Shown piece by piece: positions 17,021 through 26,358 of a DNA stretch of 64,000 nt. Positions within the stretch are counted from its first letter, which is position 1. Each line of letters starts with the position of its first letter. Position numbers and translations under genes: made by a program. Source of the DNA: Nitrospirota bacterium (GTDB lineage: Bacteria > Nitrospirota > JACRHL01); contig JACRHL010000023.1 in the NCBI GenBank assembly GCA_016212085.1, forward strand, positions 1-64,000. Direction: 5' to 3'. The notes below the pieces were generated by a model. That model saw only the letters and a program-made list of their open reading frames with translations, made no database searches and had not been told where the DNA came from.

Positions 17021-17677
17021 TCAGGCCATCTCCAGCACCTTGGCCACCAGCTTCTCGATGCCCGTGGCCGCCTCGGACACGGATTTGGCGCACATGTACG
17101 CGGGGCTGCTCACCACCTTGTTGGCCGCGTCCACGACGATGTCGCCGGTGGCGCAGGTCACGTGGCGGCCGCCCATCTTGTTGATGGCGGCGGCCACCTC
17201 CGGGTCGGAGCCGACGGTCAGGTCGAGCTGCACCTCGCCGCCGAAGATGCGTGCCGCCAGCGTCGGCGCGATGCACAGGAAGCCGATGGGCTTGCCGTCC
17301 TGGTGCATCTCCTTGCACAGGCGGGTCACGTCGCCGTGCACGGTGCAGTCGACCCCCTTGAAGGCGAAGGTCGACAGGTTCTTGGCGACGCCGAAACCGC
17401 CGGGGAAGATCAGCGCATCCAGGTCCGCCGCGTGGGCCCGCTGGATATCGGTGACGTGGCCGCGCGCGATGCGCGCCGCCTCCACCAGCACGTTGCGCGT
17501 CTCCCGTGTCTGTTGGCCGGTGAGGTGGTTGATCACATGGGCCTGGTCCACGTTGGGGGCCAGGCACACGGCGGTGGCGCCGGCGCGGTCCAGCGCCAGC
17601 AGGGTGATGACCGCCTCGTGGATCTCGGAGCCGTCTTGCACGCCGCAGCCGGAAAGCACCACGCCGACTTTCTTCAT
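17021..17677 (-). CDS. elbB: ElbB, glyoxalase III-like class I glutamine amidotransferase-fold protein
   Basis: A 218-residue protein of the DJ-1/PfpI superfamily. The N-terminus KKVGVVLSGCGVQDGSEIHE is the ElbB signature. The nucleophile elbow is GFLCIAP (Cys near residue 131), and LIFPGGFGVAKNL lies near 90-102. E. coli ElbB has weak glyoxalase activity and was historically linked to isoprenoid synthesis; its physiological role is unclear. A GGAGG ribosome site precedes the ATG. It stands alone, converging on dksA. Confidence 0.93.
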   Translation of the reverse strand: MKKVGVVLSGCGVQDGSEIHEAVITLLALDRAGATAVCLAPNVDQAHVINHLTGQQTRETRNVLVEAARIARGHVTDIQRAHAADLDALIFPGGFGVAKNLSTFAFKGVDCTVHGDVTRLCKEMHQDGKPIGFLCIAPTLAARIFGGEVQLDLTVGSDPEVAAAINKMGGRHVTCATGDIVVDAANKVVSSPAYMCAKSVSEAATGIEKLVAKVLEMA

Positions 17678-17864
17678 GCCGAAGGCCTCCTCATCAAGGT
17701 TGACGGACGGGGCGGGGCCCCTCCCTCTCTTATAGCACCAAACGCGCCGCCGTTCATCGCCTACCGCCGGCGGCGGCCTCAGGCCGTGCTAGAATTCACC
17801 CCCGAGTCCGGCGCCGCGCCGCTTTACCGTTTTGCAAGGATCAGGCCCCACCGCAACCCCCACC

Positions 17865-19907
17865 ATGCCGTCGAACGCCCATCATCACGGCCGACCCTTG
17901 GGCGCCCTGTGGGTGGTGCTGGCCGCCTGCGCCGCCTATGCGGGCAGCGTGGGCGGCGCCTTCCTGTGGGACGACATCAACCTGGTGCTGGAAAACGGCC
18001 GCACCCACGGCCTGTCGCACCTGCCCGAGCTGCTGGGGCTTGGCGACGCGCGCTTCGGCTTCCGCATGGTGCGCGACCTGTCCTACGCCATCGATTACGA
18101 GATCGGCGGGCTGGCGCCGCCGGTCTATCACCTTTCCAACGTCCTGTACCACGCCATCACGACGTGGCTGGTGTACCGGCTGGCGATCCGCATCTCCGGC
18201 AGCGGCTCCGCCGCATTCTGGGCCGGGATGCTGTTCGCCGTGCACCCCATCCACGTGGACGCGGTGGCCTACGTTTCCGGGCGGCGCGACATCCTCTCGG
18301 CCCTGTTCTACCTGGCGGGGCTGCTGGCGTTCATCCGCTTCCGGGAGAGCGGCCGGTGGGGGTGGTTCGGGGTGGCGGCGCTTGCGGGCGTGGCGGGAAC
18401 GCTGGCCAAGGAGATGGCCGCCACCCTGCCCATCGCCTGGTTTCTGTACGACACCTGGGTGGCGGCGGGCACGGGCGGCTTCGTGGCTGGCGCGCGCCGC
18501 GCGCTGGCGCGGCACTGGCCGCTGTACGGCGCCGGCGGCGCGCTGGCGCTGGCGTTCGTGGCCTATGTGGTGCTGGCCCAGGGGGTGACCCACGGCGCCG
18601 GCCCCTACGGCGACAGCTGGCCCATCCACGTCATGAGCGAGGTGATGATCCTCGCCCATGCCCTCAAGGTGCTGCTGGTGCCGGTCACGCTGCTGGTGGA
18701 CTACCAGGGCTATCTGCCGCCCGTATCCGGCCTGGGCGACCCGCGCTTTCTGGCCGGGGCGGCGGCGCTGCTGGCGGTGATCGGGCTGTCGGCGTGGGCG
18801 TTCCGCCGCCACCGCGACGGCGCCTTCTGCATGCACTGGCTGTGGATCACCTATCTGCCGGTGATGCAGATCGTGCCCCACCCGGAGCGCTTCGCGGAGC
18901 ACTACCTGTACCTGCCCTCGGTGGGCGCCGCCCTGCTCGGCGGCATGTTCATCGCCCGGCTTGTCCAGGCACGCCCCGGGCGTTATGCGGTGTTCGCGGC
19001 GGCGGCCCTGTGCCTGGTGCTGCTCGCCCGCACCCTGGACCGGGTGCACGACTACCGGGGCCCGATTCCCGTGCTGGAGGAGGCGCGGCGGGTGAACCCG
19101 GACGGCATGCGCATCCTCAACAACCTGGCCCTGGCCTACGGCGAGTCCGGCGACCGGGAGAAGGCCATCCGCATGCTTTCCGAGGCGGTCCGGCGCGTGC
19201 CCGGCCCGCTGCTCACCACCAACCTGGCCCGCTACCTGCGCGACGCGGGGCGCCTGGAGGAGGCGGAGTTCTGGCTGCTCGACGCCTATGCCCGCACCCC
19301 GACGGACGAGGACGTGCTGGACCTGCTGGGCGACACCTTCCTGAAGCGGGGCAAGCCGGCGGACGCGGAACGGGCGTGGCGCGAACTGCTCGCCGCGAGG
19401 CCGGGCAGCGCCGCCGCCTGGATGGGGCTGGGCAACCTGGCGCGCGCCCAGGGCCGCCTGGCGGACGCCGCCGCCGCCTACCGGCGGGTGACCCTGGCCG
19501 ACCCTGGGCGGGTGGGGGCCTGGAACGGCCTGGGCATCGCCATGCAGGGCCTGGGCGACATGCCCGGCGCGCGGGCCGCCTTCGAGCGCGGGCTGGCGCT
19601 GGACGCCACCGACGGCGACGCCTGGAACAACCTGGGCGTGCTGCGCCTGCGCATGGGCGAGCCGGGCGCCGCGCTGGATGCCTTTGGCCGCGCCCTCGCC
19701 GCGCCCGAGGTGCCGCCCATGGCCCACCTGAACATGGCGCGCCTGCTGGTGCTGGGTGGGCGCTGCGCCGAGGCGGCGGCGGTGCTGAACCGGGCCGGCG
19801 CCGCCCTGGAGCGGGTGCCCCGGCAGGCGCTGGCGCAGGTGGCGGGCGAGTTCGTGCGGGCGTGTGGCCCGCCGCCGGCGGCGGGGGCGTTGCGGTCCGG
19901 CGGCTGA
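17865..19907 (+). CDS. TMTC-like multi-pass membrane protein with TPR repeats
   Basis: A protein of about 680 residues. The N-terminal half (about 10-410) has roughly ten membrane segments. Its loop chemistry, FLWDDINLVLENGRTHG early on and VHPIHVDAVAYVSGRRDIL, is typical of TMTC/GT-C-type putative O-mannosyltransferases. The C-terminal half (about 415-660) consists of TPR units such as NNLALAYGESGDREKAIRML and AWNNLGVLRLRMGEPGAALDAF. The inferred role is a GT-C glycosyltransferase or membrane TPR scaffold of the envelope; substrate unknown. The start is uncertain: ATG 17865 lacks a clear ribosome site and an in-frame TTG lies at 17832. A TAGAAT -10-like box sits near 17790. Confidence 0.75.
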   Translation: MPSNAHHHGRPLGALWVVLAACAAYAGSVGGAFLWDDINLVLENGRTHGLSHLPELLGLGDARFGFRMVRDLSYAIDYEIGGLAPPVYHLSNVLYHAITTWLVYRLAIRISGSGSAAFWAGMLFAVHPIHVDAVAYVSGRRDILSALFYLAGLLAFIRFRESGRWGWFGVAALAGVAGTLAKEMAATLPIAWFLYDTWVAAGTGGFVAGARRALARHWPLYGAGGALALAFVAYVVLAQGVTHGAGPYGDSWPIHVMSEVMILAHALKVLLVPVTLLVDYQGYLPPVSGLGDPRFLAGAAALLAVIGLSAWAFRRHRDGAFCMHWLWITYLPVMQIVPHPERFAEHYLYLPSVGAALLGGMFIARLVQARPGRYAVFAAAALCLVLLARTLDRVHDYRGPIPVLEEARRVNPDGMRILNNLALAYGESGDREKAIRMLSEAVRRVPGPLLTTNLARYLRDAGRLEEAEFWLLDAYARTPTDEDVLDLLGDTFLKRGKPADAERAWRELLAARPGSAAAWMGLGNLARAQGRLADAAAAYRRVTLADPGRVGAWNGLGIAMQGLGDMPGARAAFERGLALDATDGDAWNNLGVLRLRMGEPGAALDAFGRALAAPEVPPMAHLNMARLLVLGGRCAEAAAVLNRAGAALERVPRQALAQVAGEFVRACGPPPAAGALRSGG

Positions 19908-19918
19908 TCCTTTATAAT
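19890..19918 (+). promoter_or_regulatory. Promoter of the rpsF-ssb-rpsR operon
   Basis: TTGCGG (19890-19895), a 17-base spacer, then a perfect TATAAT (19913-19918), 66 bases before rpsF. The -35 overlaps the end of the preceding gene. Confidence 0.75.
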
Positions 19919-19983
19919 CCGCTCCTTTCATCCTCGCTCCGGCCGGCATTCGGTCGGGGCCTTTACGTCCATGAGGAGCATTC

Positions 19984-20358
19984 ATGCACTGTTACGAGAC
20001 GATCTACATCCTCCATCCCGACCTGGGTGAGGAGGCCGAGCAGGCCGCCAAGGAGCGCGTGGCCGGCGTCGTCGCCGCCGCCGGCGGCCGCGTCTACCAC
20101 AAGGAAAACTGGGGCAAGAAGCGCCTTGCCTACGATGTCCGCAAGCAGAACAAGGGCGTCTACCAGCTGGTCCGCTTCATCGGCAACGCCGCCGCGGTCG
20201 CGGAGCTGGAGCGCCAGTTCCGGCTGGACGAGTCGTTCCTGAAGTTTCTCACCATCCGCCTCAAGGCCGACCCCGCCACCATCGGCGACTCGGTGACCGA
20301 AAGCGGCGCGCCGCAGCCCCAGGCGGTGCTGTCGTCCGACGACGACGACGAGGACTAG
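19984..20358 (+). CDS. rpsF: 30S ribosomal protein bS6
   Basis: A 124-residue protein that pairs with bS18 on the 30S platform. It starts MHCYETIYILHPD and contains ENWGKKRLAYDV, both typical of bS6. The acidic C-terminal tail (SSDDDDED) recalls the region modified by RimK in some species. GAGGAG precedes the ATG. First gene of the operon; the stop abuts the ssb start directly. Confidence 0.96.
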   Translation: MHCYETIYILHPDLGEEAEQAAKERVAGVVAAAGGRVYHKENWGKKRLAYDVRKQNKGVYQLVRFIGNAAAVAELERQFRLDESFLKFLTIRLKADPATIGDSVTESGAPQPQAVLSSDDDDED

Positions 20359-20793
20359 ATGACCAGCTTCAACAAGGTCATCCTGATCGGCAACCTGACC
20401 CGCGATCCGGAACTGCGCTATACGCCCAACGGCACCGCAGTGGCCACCCTGTCCCTCGCCATCAACCACCGCTACAAGCAGGGTGACGAGATGCGCGAGG
20501 ACGTCTGCTTCGTGGACGTGGTGGTGTTCGGCAAGCAGGCGGAATCCTGCGGGCAGTACCTGAGCAAGGGCAGCGGCGCGATCGTCGACGGGCGCCTCTC
20601 CCAGCGCCGCTGGGAGGCGGAGGACGGCAGCAAGCGCAGCAAGCACGAGGTGGTTGCCCAGAACGTGCGCTTCATGCCCCGGCGCCAGGAAGGGGTGGCC
20701 GCCGAGGCCGGTGGCTCCGAGGGGGCGCGCGGCGCGGCCGCGGCCGTGGACATGGGCCCGCCCGACTTCACCGACGACGACATCCCGTTCTGA
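20359..20793 (+). CDS. ssb: Single-stranded DNA-binding protein
   Basis: A 144-residue protein: an OB-fold (about 1-110; NKVILIGNLTRDPELRYTPNG) and a Gly/Ala-rich linker. It ends in the acidic tip DDDIPF that recruits SSB partner proteins. It therefore looks like a true SSB rather than PriB, which occupies this place in Escherichia. Start ATG immediately follows the rpsF stop. Placement between rpsF and rpsR is the Firmicute-like and deep-proteobacterial arrangement. Confidence 0.95.
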   Translation: MTSFNKVILIGNLTRDPELRYTPNGTAVATLSLAINHRYKQGDEMREDVCFVDVVVFGKQAESCGQYLSKGSGAIVDGRLSQRRWEAEDGSKRSKHEVVAQNVRFMPRRQEGVAAEAGGSEGARGAAAAVDMGPPDFTDDDIPF

Positions 20794-20843
20794 CGGGGCC
20801 CGGCCGTTCGCACCCATTTTTTTCGAGATAAGAGGATCGTGTC

Positions 20844-21071
20844 ATGAGATCGAAGGTTTTTCGGCGTCGCGTGTGCCGGTTTTGCGCGGACAAGGTGGCT
20901 GAGATCGATTACAAGGACGTGGGGACCATCCGCCGCTTCATCACCGAGCGCGGCAAGATCATCCCCAGCCGCGTGTCGGGCACCTGCGCCCCGCATCAGC
21001 GTCAGCTGACCACGGCCATCAAGCGTGCCCGCAACATCGCCCTGATCGCCTTCAAGGAGGTGCCGATCTGA
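20844..21071 (+). CDS. rpsR: 30S ribosomal protein bS18
   Basis: A 75-residue protein with typical bS18 core [18 protein letters not shown] and C-terminal [18 protein letters not shown]. It keeps a CRFC cysteine pair near residue 11, suggesting the zinc-associated or primordial form. AAGAGGA precedes the ATG. Third gene of the operon, partner of bS6. Confidence 0.96.
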   Translation: MRSKVFRRRVCRFCADKVAEIDYKDVGTIRRFITERGKIIPSRVSGTCAPHQRQLTTAIKRARNIALIAFKEVPI

Positions 21072-21091
21072 TCGGCCCCTCCATCAGTCCG

Positions 21092-22066
21092 GTGCCGGAC
21101 GAAAGGGAAGGGACGCTGGTGGAGGCTGCCGCGTCCCTTTTTCTTGCCGTCGTGTTGTTCGCGGCGGTGCGGGTGCTGTCGCTGTTCGGCGCCCCGTTCA
21201 CCCTGTTCGCCTCGGCGCCGCTGGCGGTGTTGTGCATCCGCCGGGGCGAGACCGTGTTCCTGGGCGCGGCCGCCGTGGGGGCGGTGCTGGCCGGCCTGTT
21301 CATGGGCGGGCCGACCGCCGGGGCGTTCCTGCTGTCGGTGGCGTTCCCGGCGATCCTGATCAGCCGCGGCCTGGCGTTCCGCTGGCGGCCGGAGAAGGTG
21401 GTGGGCATCGCCGCCGGGGTCATCACGGTGTGCGCCCTGGTGGCGCTGGAGGCCATGCTGCCCGGCGGCATCCGCCCCTGGGTGGGCGAGCTGGTGACGC
21501 AGAACATCGCCGCCTACAAGGCCGCCGGCGCCCCCAAGGACATGGTGGCGATGATCGAGGGGCAGGCGGACGCCTATGCCCGCTTCATGTTCCGTATCAT
21601 GCCCATGGCCTTCATGTGGAGCGCCATGGCGCTGACCGTCGCCGGCCTGCTGGCCACCCGCGCCTACTTTGCCCGCCGGCCGCATGCGGCGGTGGTGCTG
21701 TCGCCCCTGGACCGTTGGCACCTGCCCGACAACTGGGTGTGGGTGCTGATCACCGCCGGCGTGCTGGCGCTGGTGCCGGTGGGCACCGTGCAGGTGGTCG
21801 GCGGCAACGTGCTGGGGGTGATGGCGCTGGCCTACGCCTTCCAGGGGTGGGCGGTGCTGGCCCACCAGTTCGAGGCGCGCCGGGTGCACCAGGCGGTGCG
21901 CATCGCCGTATACCTGATCCTGCTGCTGTGGCCGGTGTTCGTGCTGCTGCTGGTGGCGGTGGGTGTGTTCGACGTGTGGACCGACGTGCGCCGCGTGCGG
22001 GGTGGCGGCGCCCCGCCCACGGAGAACCCGGACGGGCCGCCGCCGTCGGGCCCTAGCCCTGATTGA
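21092..22066 (+). CDS. DUF2232 (YybS-like) membrane protein
   Basis: A protein of about 324 residues with eight or so membrane segments. A central extracytoplasmic loop contains YARFMFRIMPMAFMWSA, and the tail is short and Pro/Gly-rich. DUF2232/YybS proteins commonly follow rpsR or precede rplI; biochemical function is unknown. GTG 21092 is the longest start. GTG 21119 has a better ribosome site (GAAGGGA), so the first nine residues are doubtful. It is likely co-transcribed with rpsR. The 3' end overlaps the convergent DUF4388 gene by 14 bp. Confidence 0.8.
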   Translation: MPDEREGTLVEAAASLFLAVVLFAAVRVLSLFGAPFTLFASAPLAVLCIRRGETVFLGAAAVGAVLAGLFMGGPTAGAFLLSVAFPAILISRGLAFRWRPEKVVGIAAGVITVCALVALEAMLPGGIRPWVGELVTQNIAAYKAAGAPKDMVAMIEGQADAYARFMFRIMPMAFMWSAMALTVAGLLATRAYFARRPHAAVVLSPLDRWHLPDNWVWVLITAGVLALVPVGTVQVVGGNVLGVMALAYAFQGWAVLAHQFEARRVHQAVRIAVYLILLLWPVFVLLLVAVGVFDVWTDVRRVRGGGAPPTENPDGPPPSGPSPD

Positions 22067-22532
22067 GGCGGTCCAGCGCCTTGGGCAGCAGCTTGTCGAT
22101 CTGAATCGGCAGCGGGATGACGTGGGACGGCAGCGGTCCCGCCAGAAAGCGGTATTCCCCCTGGTCCCACAAGAACAGGGAGATGATGACCTCCTCCACC
22201 TGCAACTTGAGCCCATCGAACAGCGCCTTGGGGGCGAGCACCCCCATCTCCACCAGCGTCTCCCCCTCGCGCTTGCCGGTCCCCCGTATGGACTGGGTGG
22301 TTGCGTCCAGGGCCGCCTCGGAGATGATGCCGTGGCGCACCAGGGTTTGGCCCAGCCGGTCGGCACGCAGGGTGGAGGTGGCGAAGACGATCGCGCCGTC
22401 CTTCAGGTAGATGGCCTTCACCACCTTGTCCTGGCGCAGGGCCAGGGTGCCGGTGACGCGGGCGCGGGTAAGGTCCTCGAGGACGCTGGGCAGCGGGTGT
22501 TCCTCGATCCGACCCTGAGCGGGCAGGCTCAT
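22053..22532 (-). CDS. DUF4388 (PATAN-type) domain protein
   Basis: A protein of about 159 residues. The N-terminal domain (about 8-95) has the DUF4388 pattern GRIEEHPLPSVLEDLTRARVTGTLAL and GAIVFATST. A second helical part (about 100-150) has LWDQGEYRFLAG. DUF4388/PATAN domains act in two-component and gliding or phototaxis signalling as protein-interaction modules. Target unknown. Start ATG 22532 is chosen for its GGAG ribosome site; ATGs at 22550 and 22559 would add six or nine residues. Confidence 0.75.
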   Translation of the reverse strand: MSLPAQGRIEEHPLPSVLEDLTRARVTGTLALRQDKVVKAIYLKDGAIVFATSTLRADRLGQTLVRHGIISEAALDATTQSIRGTGKREGETLVEMGVLAPKALFDGLKLQVEEVIISLFLWDQGEYRFLAGPLPSHVIPLPIQIDKLLPKALDRLNQG

Positions 22533-22604
22533 GGGGGCTCCATTCGACATGGCGGGCATTATCCCCGTTCCCGCGCGGGGCCGTCAACGCCGCGCCACGG
22601 GGGT

Positions 22605-22638
22605 AAAAAACACCCGCCCGCGGCGGCGCCGGCGGGTG
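22605..22638 (-). terminator. Orphan intrinsic terminator in the lpxC upstream region
   Basis: On the minus strand the stem CACCCGCC/GGCGGGTG, whose 18-base GC-rich interior can pair further, is followed by TTTTTTA. No minus-strand gene ends here; the remaining ~200 bases to lpxC hold no open frame I can support. It may end an antisense or small RNA, or insulate the DUF4388 gene. Confidence 0.6.
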
Positions 22639-22839
22639 GGATTCACCCGCGACGTGCCCGGACCGCCCTGGCGCCGCGCGCCGACGCCCGTTTGGGTGCA
22701 CCGATATACGCCAGTGAAATCAGTGTGCTACGCAATTCGAGCGGCTTTTCTTGATATATGGCGCGAGAGGTGCAACATCAGGTATCGCCCCGGCGCCCGC
22801 GTGGCGCCCGCAACCGGCCTTCTTGCAGGAATCCGCACC

Positions 22840-23754
22840 ATGTCGTTCCAGACCACCGTTGCCAGCGAGGCGCACTTTTCCGGGATCGGGCTGCACTCGG
22901 GCGAGCAGGTCAACCTGAGCGTGCGCCCGGCGCCGGTGGACCACGGCATCCGGTTCCACGTGTCCCGCCCCGGCGGCGCGGCGCCGGTCGTCATCCCGGC
23001 CACGCCGGACAAGGTGGCCGCCACGGCCTATGCCACCTCCCTCAGGGAGGGGCCGGTGGCCCTGCACACGGTGGAGCACCTGCTCTCGGCCCTGGCGGGC
23101 CTGGGGATCGACAACGCCCAGATTCATGTGGATGCGGAGGAGGTGCCCATCATGGATGGCAGCGCCCTGCCCTTCATCCATGGGCTGCTCAAGGCGGGTA
23201 TCCGTCCGTTGGCGGCCCCGCGCATGGTGATCCGCATCCTCGAACCGATCCGGGTGGAGGAGGATGGGGGCGGCAAGTGGCTGGAGGTGACGCCCCTGGA
23301 CACCCCCGAGACGGTGATCGACTACCACATCGAGTTCGCCCACGAGGCGGTGGGCACCCAGCGCTACCGGTTCGCGCTCTCCCCCGAGACGTTCGTGGGT
23401 GAGCTGGCCGCCGCCCGCACCTTCGGCTTTGCCCGCGAGGTGGAGGCGCTGCGCCAGGCGGGGCTGGCCTTGGGCGGCTCGCTGGACAACGCGGTGGTGA
23501 TTGGCGACGACGGGGTGCTCAACCCGGAGGGGCTGCGCTTCGTCGACGAGCAGGTGCGCCACAAGATCCTTGACCTGATCGGCGATCTGGCGCTGGTGGG
23601 ACGTCCGGTGCTTGGGCGCATCAGCGCGCACCGCTCCGGCCACGGCCTGCACACCCGCCTGGCCCAGGCCATCCTGGCCCGGCCGGAGGCGTGGGAGCTG
23701 GTGGATCAGCCCGAGGCGCGGCCCCTGGTGCTCGACCACGCGGTGGTGGCCTGA
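22840..23754 (+). CDS. lpxC: UDP-3-O-acyl-N-acetylglucosamine deacetylase
   Basis: A 304-residue zinc enzyme that performs the committed step of lipid A synthesis in the cytosol. Catalytic residues are visible: the HTVEH motif (Glu79, zinc ligand His80), HKILD (zinc ligands His241 and Asp245) and SAHRSGH (His264/268). Length matches the family (about 305). It is not beside ftsZ or the mur genes, unlike the usual gammaproteobacterial position. Start ATG has AGGA upstream. It converges with the TPR lipoprotein gene, with a 7-bp gap. Confidence 0.97.
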   Translation: MSFQTTVASEAHFSGIGLHSGEQVNLSVRPAPVDHGIRFHVSRPGGAAPVVIPATPDKVAATAYATSLREGPVALHTVEHLLSALAGLGIDNAQIHVDAEEVPIMDGSALPFIHGLLKAGIRPLAAPRMVIRILEPIRVEEDGGGKWLEVTPLDTPETVIDYHIEFAHEAVGTQRYRFALSPETFVGELAAARTFGFAREVEALRQAGLALGGSLDNAVVIGDDGVLNPEGLRFVDEQVRHKILDLIGDLALVGRPVLGRISAHRSGHGLHTRLAQAILARPEAWELVDQPEARPLVLDHAVVA

Positions 23755-23761
23755 CCCGCCG

Positions 23762-26050
23762 CTACAGCGCCTTGAGCGCCGTCTCCGCCTGGGGGCGCTC
23801 GCCGAACGGCGCCTTGGAGGCCAGCGCCTGCCGCAGGTAGCGGCGGGCCTTGTCCTTCTTGTCGAGCTTGGCGCTGTTGACGCCCGCGTGGTATAGCACC
23901 ACCGGGTGCTCCGGCATGCCGGACAGGGCCTCGTCAAGGAGCCCCTCCGCCTTCAGGTACACCCCTTTCAGGTGATAGATCCAGCCCAGCGTGTCCGCCA
24001 CGCCCGGATCGTCCGGGGCGTGCTCGCGGGCGGTCTGGGCGAGGGTCAGGGCCACGTCCAGGTTGCCGGCGCCGTGGGCGTAGAGCCAGGCGAGGTTGTT
24101 GGCGGCGGGGGCGAAGTCGGGCACCACGTCGAGCACGGCCTTGTATTGGGCGACCGCCGCCTCGGTATTGCCGGTCTGCTCGTGGATCACCCCCAGCAGC
24201 ATGTGGGCGCCGGCGTTGCGGCCGCCCTGTTTGATGGCCTGGTTGAGCTTGGCGATGGCCTCGTCGTAGCGCGCCTCCTCGGCGAGCAGCCGGCCCAGCG
24301 CGCCATAGGCGGGCGTGAAGCCCTTGTCCGCCTTGAGGGCGGCCTCGAAGGCGGCGATGCCGGCGTCGGTCTCGCCGCGCTCCACCAGCAGCCGGCCGAG
24401 CAGGAAGTGGCGTTCCGGGGCGTCCGGGGCGGCGGCGATGCCGGCGCGCACGCGCCGCTCGGCGCCGGCCGTGTCGCCGGCGGCGAAGTCCGCCGCCACC
24501 AGCATCTCCAGGGCGTCGTCGCGGCGGGGGTCGAGGGCGAGGGCCCGCTCCAGCTCCTTGCGGCCCGCCGCGTCCTTCTTCTGGGCCAGTTGCGAGCGGC
24601 CCAGCTGGAAATGCGCCTCGGCGGCGCCGGGCAGCACGCGCACTAGGTCCGTGAAGAACGCCTCGGCGCGGGCCGGCTTGCCCTCCGCCATGGCCAGCAG
24701 CCCGTTGACGTGCATGGTGTCCGGCAGGCCGGCGGCCACCTGGTTGAGCTTGTCCACGTCGGCGTGGGCCTCGTCCATGCGGCCCTCGCGCAGGCGCAGC
24801 CGGGCCAGGTCCACCCGCGCCGGAACCAGGTCCGGGTCCAGCTCGACGGCGGCCTGGTAGGCGTCACGGGCGGCGCCCGCGTCGCCCATCAGGAGGTGGG
24901 TCTTGCCCAGGTAATAATGGGCGATGGGCAGCTTGGGCTGCTCCTTGATGACCTGGGTGAAGGCGTCCAGACCGTCCTGGTTGCGGCGCTCGGCCAGGGC
25001 CACCAGCCCGGAGAAGAAGCGCCCCATGACGCGGCCGGTTTCGCTTTGTGACAGCGCCTCGGCCTGGGCGGTGACCTGCTCCAGCCGCCCCGCGCGGATG
25101 TGCAGGTCGGCGAGCTGCACGCGCAGCACGTCGGTGTCGTCGGCGGCGTTGATGCCGTCCTCCAGCACCTGGCGCGCGGCGTCCGCCTCGTTCAATTGCA
25201 TGTGCAGGGTGGCCAACGCCTGATAGCCGGCGCGGTGGTTGGGCATGGCCTTGATGAGCGCCAGGAGGGTGGCGCGCGCGCCGGCCACGTCGCCAGCGCG
25301 CATCCGGTACTGGGCCAGGGCCGTGTAGGCGGGGATGGCGGTGGGCGCCCGGCGCACGGTCTCCTCGAGGACGGCGCGGGCGTCGTCGTGGCGGGCGGCG
25401 CCGCCGTAGAAGGCGGCCAGCAGCAGGCGCGCCCTGGGGTCGTCGGGATTCACCGCGACGGCGGCCTTGAAGTGGGTTTCCGCCTCGTTCAGGCGCTTTT
25501 GCGATACGAGAACGGCGGCGAGGCCGGTGTGCGCCGGCACCGAATCGGGAACGCGCTTCAGCACCGCCATGAAGCCCTTGCGCGCGGCCTCCAGGTCTCC
25601 CGCCTGGGCCAGCGCCTGGGCCCGCAGCATCTGCGCCTCGTTGTGCTCGGGCAGGCCGGCCAGCACCAGGTTGGCCTTTTCCAGCGCCGCCTTGTGATCC
25701 CTGGACAGCAGGTACATGAGGCCGAGCTTGAGCTGCGCCTCCAGGTGGGCCGGATCGGCCTGGACCGCCTTGGTGAACTCGGTGAAGGCGTTGTTGATGT
25801 CGCTCTGGGTGCCCAGGTTGAGCAGCGCGGAGCCGAGCTTGAAGTGCGCCTCCGCGGAATCCGGCGCAAGCTGCGCCGCGTTGCGGTACTCGATCACCGC
25901 CTCCCGGTACTGCCCCTGCTCCATGAAGTGTTCCGCCGCCGCCTGGTGGCGCGTGAGGCGCTCGGCGTCGTCCGAGCATCCCGCCAGGGCGGTCAGCGCC
26001 ACCCCGGCGAGAACCAGGGCCGCCTTGAACGTGCGCGTTGCCGTCAGCAT
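23762..26050 (-). CDS. Large TPR-repeat lipoprotein (PrsT-like)
   Basis: A 762-residue lipoprotein with a signal peptide and lipobox (LTALAGC, Cys25). About twenty consecutive TPR units then run to the C-terminus, e.g. FMEQGQYREAVIEYRNAAQLAP near 42. The architecture matches the TPR lipoprotein PrsT found with exosortase/PEP-CTERM exopolysaccharide loci. No exosortase gene is in this window. The inferred location is periplasm or inner face of the outer membrane, as an envelope assembly scaffold. AGGAGG precedes the ATG. A palindromic element begins 17 bases upstream of the start, so its promoter lies in or beyond that element. Confidence 0.8.
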   Translation of the reverse strand: MLTATRTFKAALVLAGVALTALAGCSDDAERLTRHQAAAEHFMEQGQYREAVIEYRNAAQLAPDSAEAHFKLGSALLNLGTQSDINNAFTEFTKAVQADPAHLEAQLKLGLMYLLSRDHKAALEKANLVLAGLPEHNEAQMLRAQALAQAGDLEAARKGFMAVLKRVPDSVPAHTGLAAVLVSQKRLNEAETHFKAAVAVNPDDPRARLLLAAFYGGAARHDDARAVLEETVRRAPTAIPAYTALAQYRMRAGDVAGARATLLALIKAMPNHRAGYQALATLHMQLNEADAARQVLEDGINAADDTDVLRVQLADLHIRAGRLEQVTAQAEALSQSETGRVMGRFFSGLVALAERRNQDGLDAFTQVIKEQPKLPIAHYYLGKTHLLMGDAGAARDAYQAAVELDPDLVPARVDLARLRLREGRMDEAHADVDKLNQVAAGLPDTMHVNGLLAMAEGKPARAEAFFTDLVRVLPGAAEAHFQLGRSQLAQKKDAAGRKELERALALDPRRDDALEMLVAADFAAGDTAGAERRVRAGIAAAPDAPERHFLLGRLLVERGETDAGIAAFEAALKADKGFTPAYGALGRLLAEEARYDEAIAKLNQAIKQGGRNAGAHMLLGVIHEQTGNTEAAVAQYKAVLDVVPDFAPAANNLAWLYAHGAGNLDVALTLAQTAREHAPDDPGVADTLGWIYHLKGVYLKAEGLLDEALSGMPEHPVVLYHAGVNSAKLDKKDKARRYLRQALASKAPFGERPQAETALKAL

Positions 26051-26066
26051 CCTTGCCTCCTGTTGT

Positions 26067-26210
26067 GGGCACCTCTATTAACCTGCTGCGCGCTCCGCTT
26101 GCTGCGCCCAGCGGTGCTCGAACCCTCGCCTATCACCATGATATGTCTCGGGTTCTGCGCTTAAGTCCGCCTTGCACTCGGACCGCTCGCGACGGTTAAT
26201 AGAGGTGCCC
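26067..26210. repeat. 144-bp palindromic element, copy A
   Basis: Bounded by inverted termini GGGCACCTCTATTAACC and its complement. The body matches copy B (27391-27534) on the opposite strand over its full 144 bp, with only scattered differences. No coding capacity. It sits between the TPR lipoprotein start and the FabH-like gene. Confidence 0.9.
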
Positions 26211-26358
26211 TTGTCTCGTTTCCGGCCCTCATGAATGTAGCACAATGGCCCCTTATCGGCTGAACGCGCGCGTTCCGCTCCACCTGGGCACGAAAACCGT
26301 CAACCGCACGCATACATCGCGTTGACGGTGTGGCGGCGGGGGCCTACAATCCGCCCCC

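Noticed and set aside
16997-20242. A 1081-residue plus-strand frame across elbB, the TMTC-like gene and rpsF
   Set aside because: It crosses a minus-strand gene, a promoter and a ribosomal protein gene in the wrong frame. The protein is Arg/Gly/Ala-rich with no domains.
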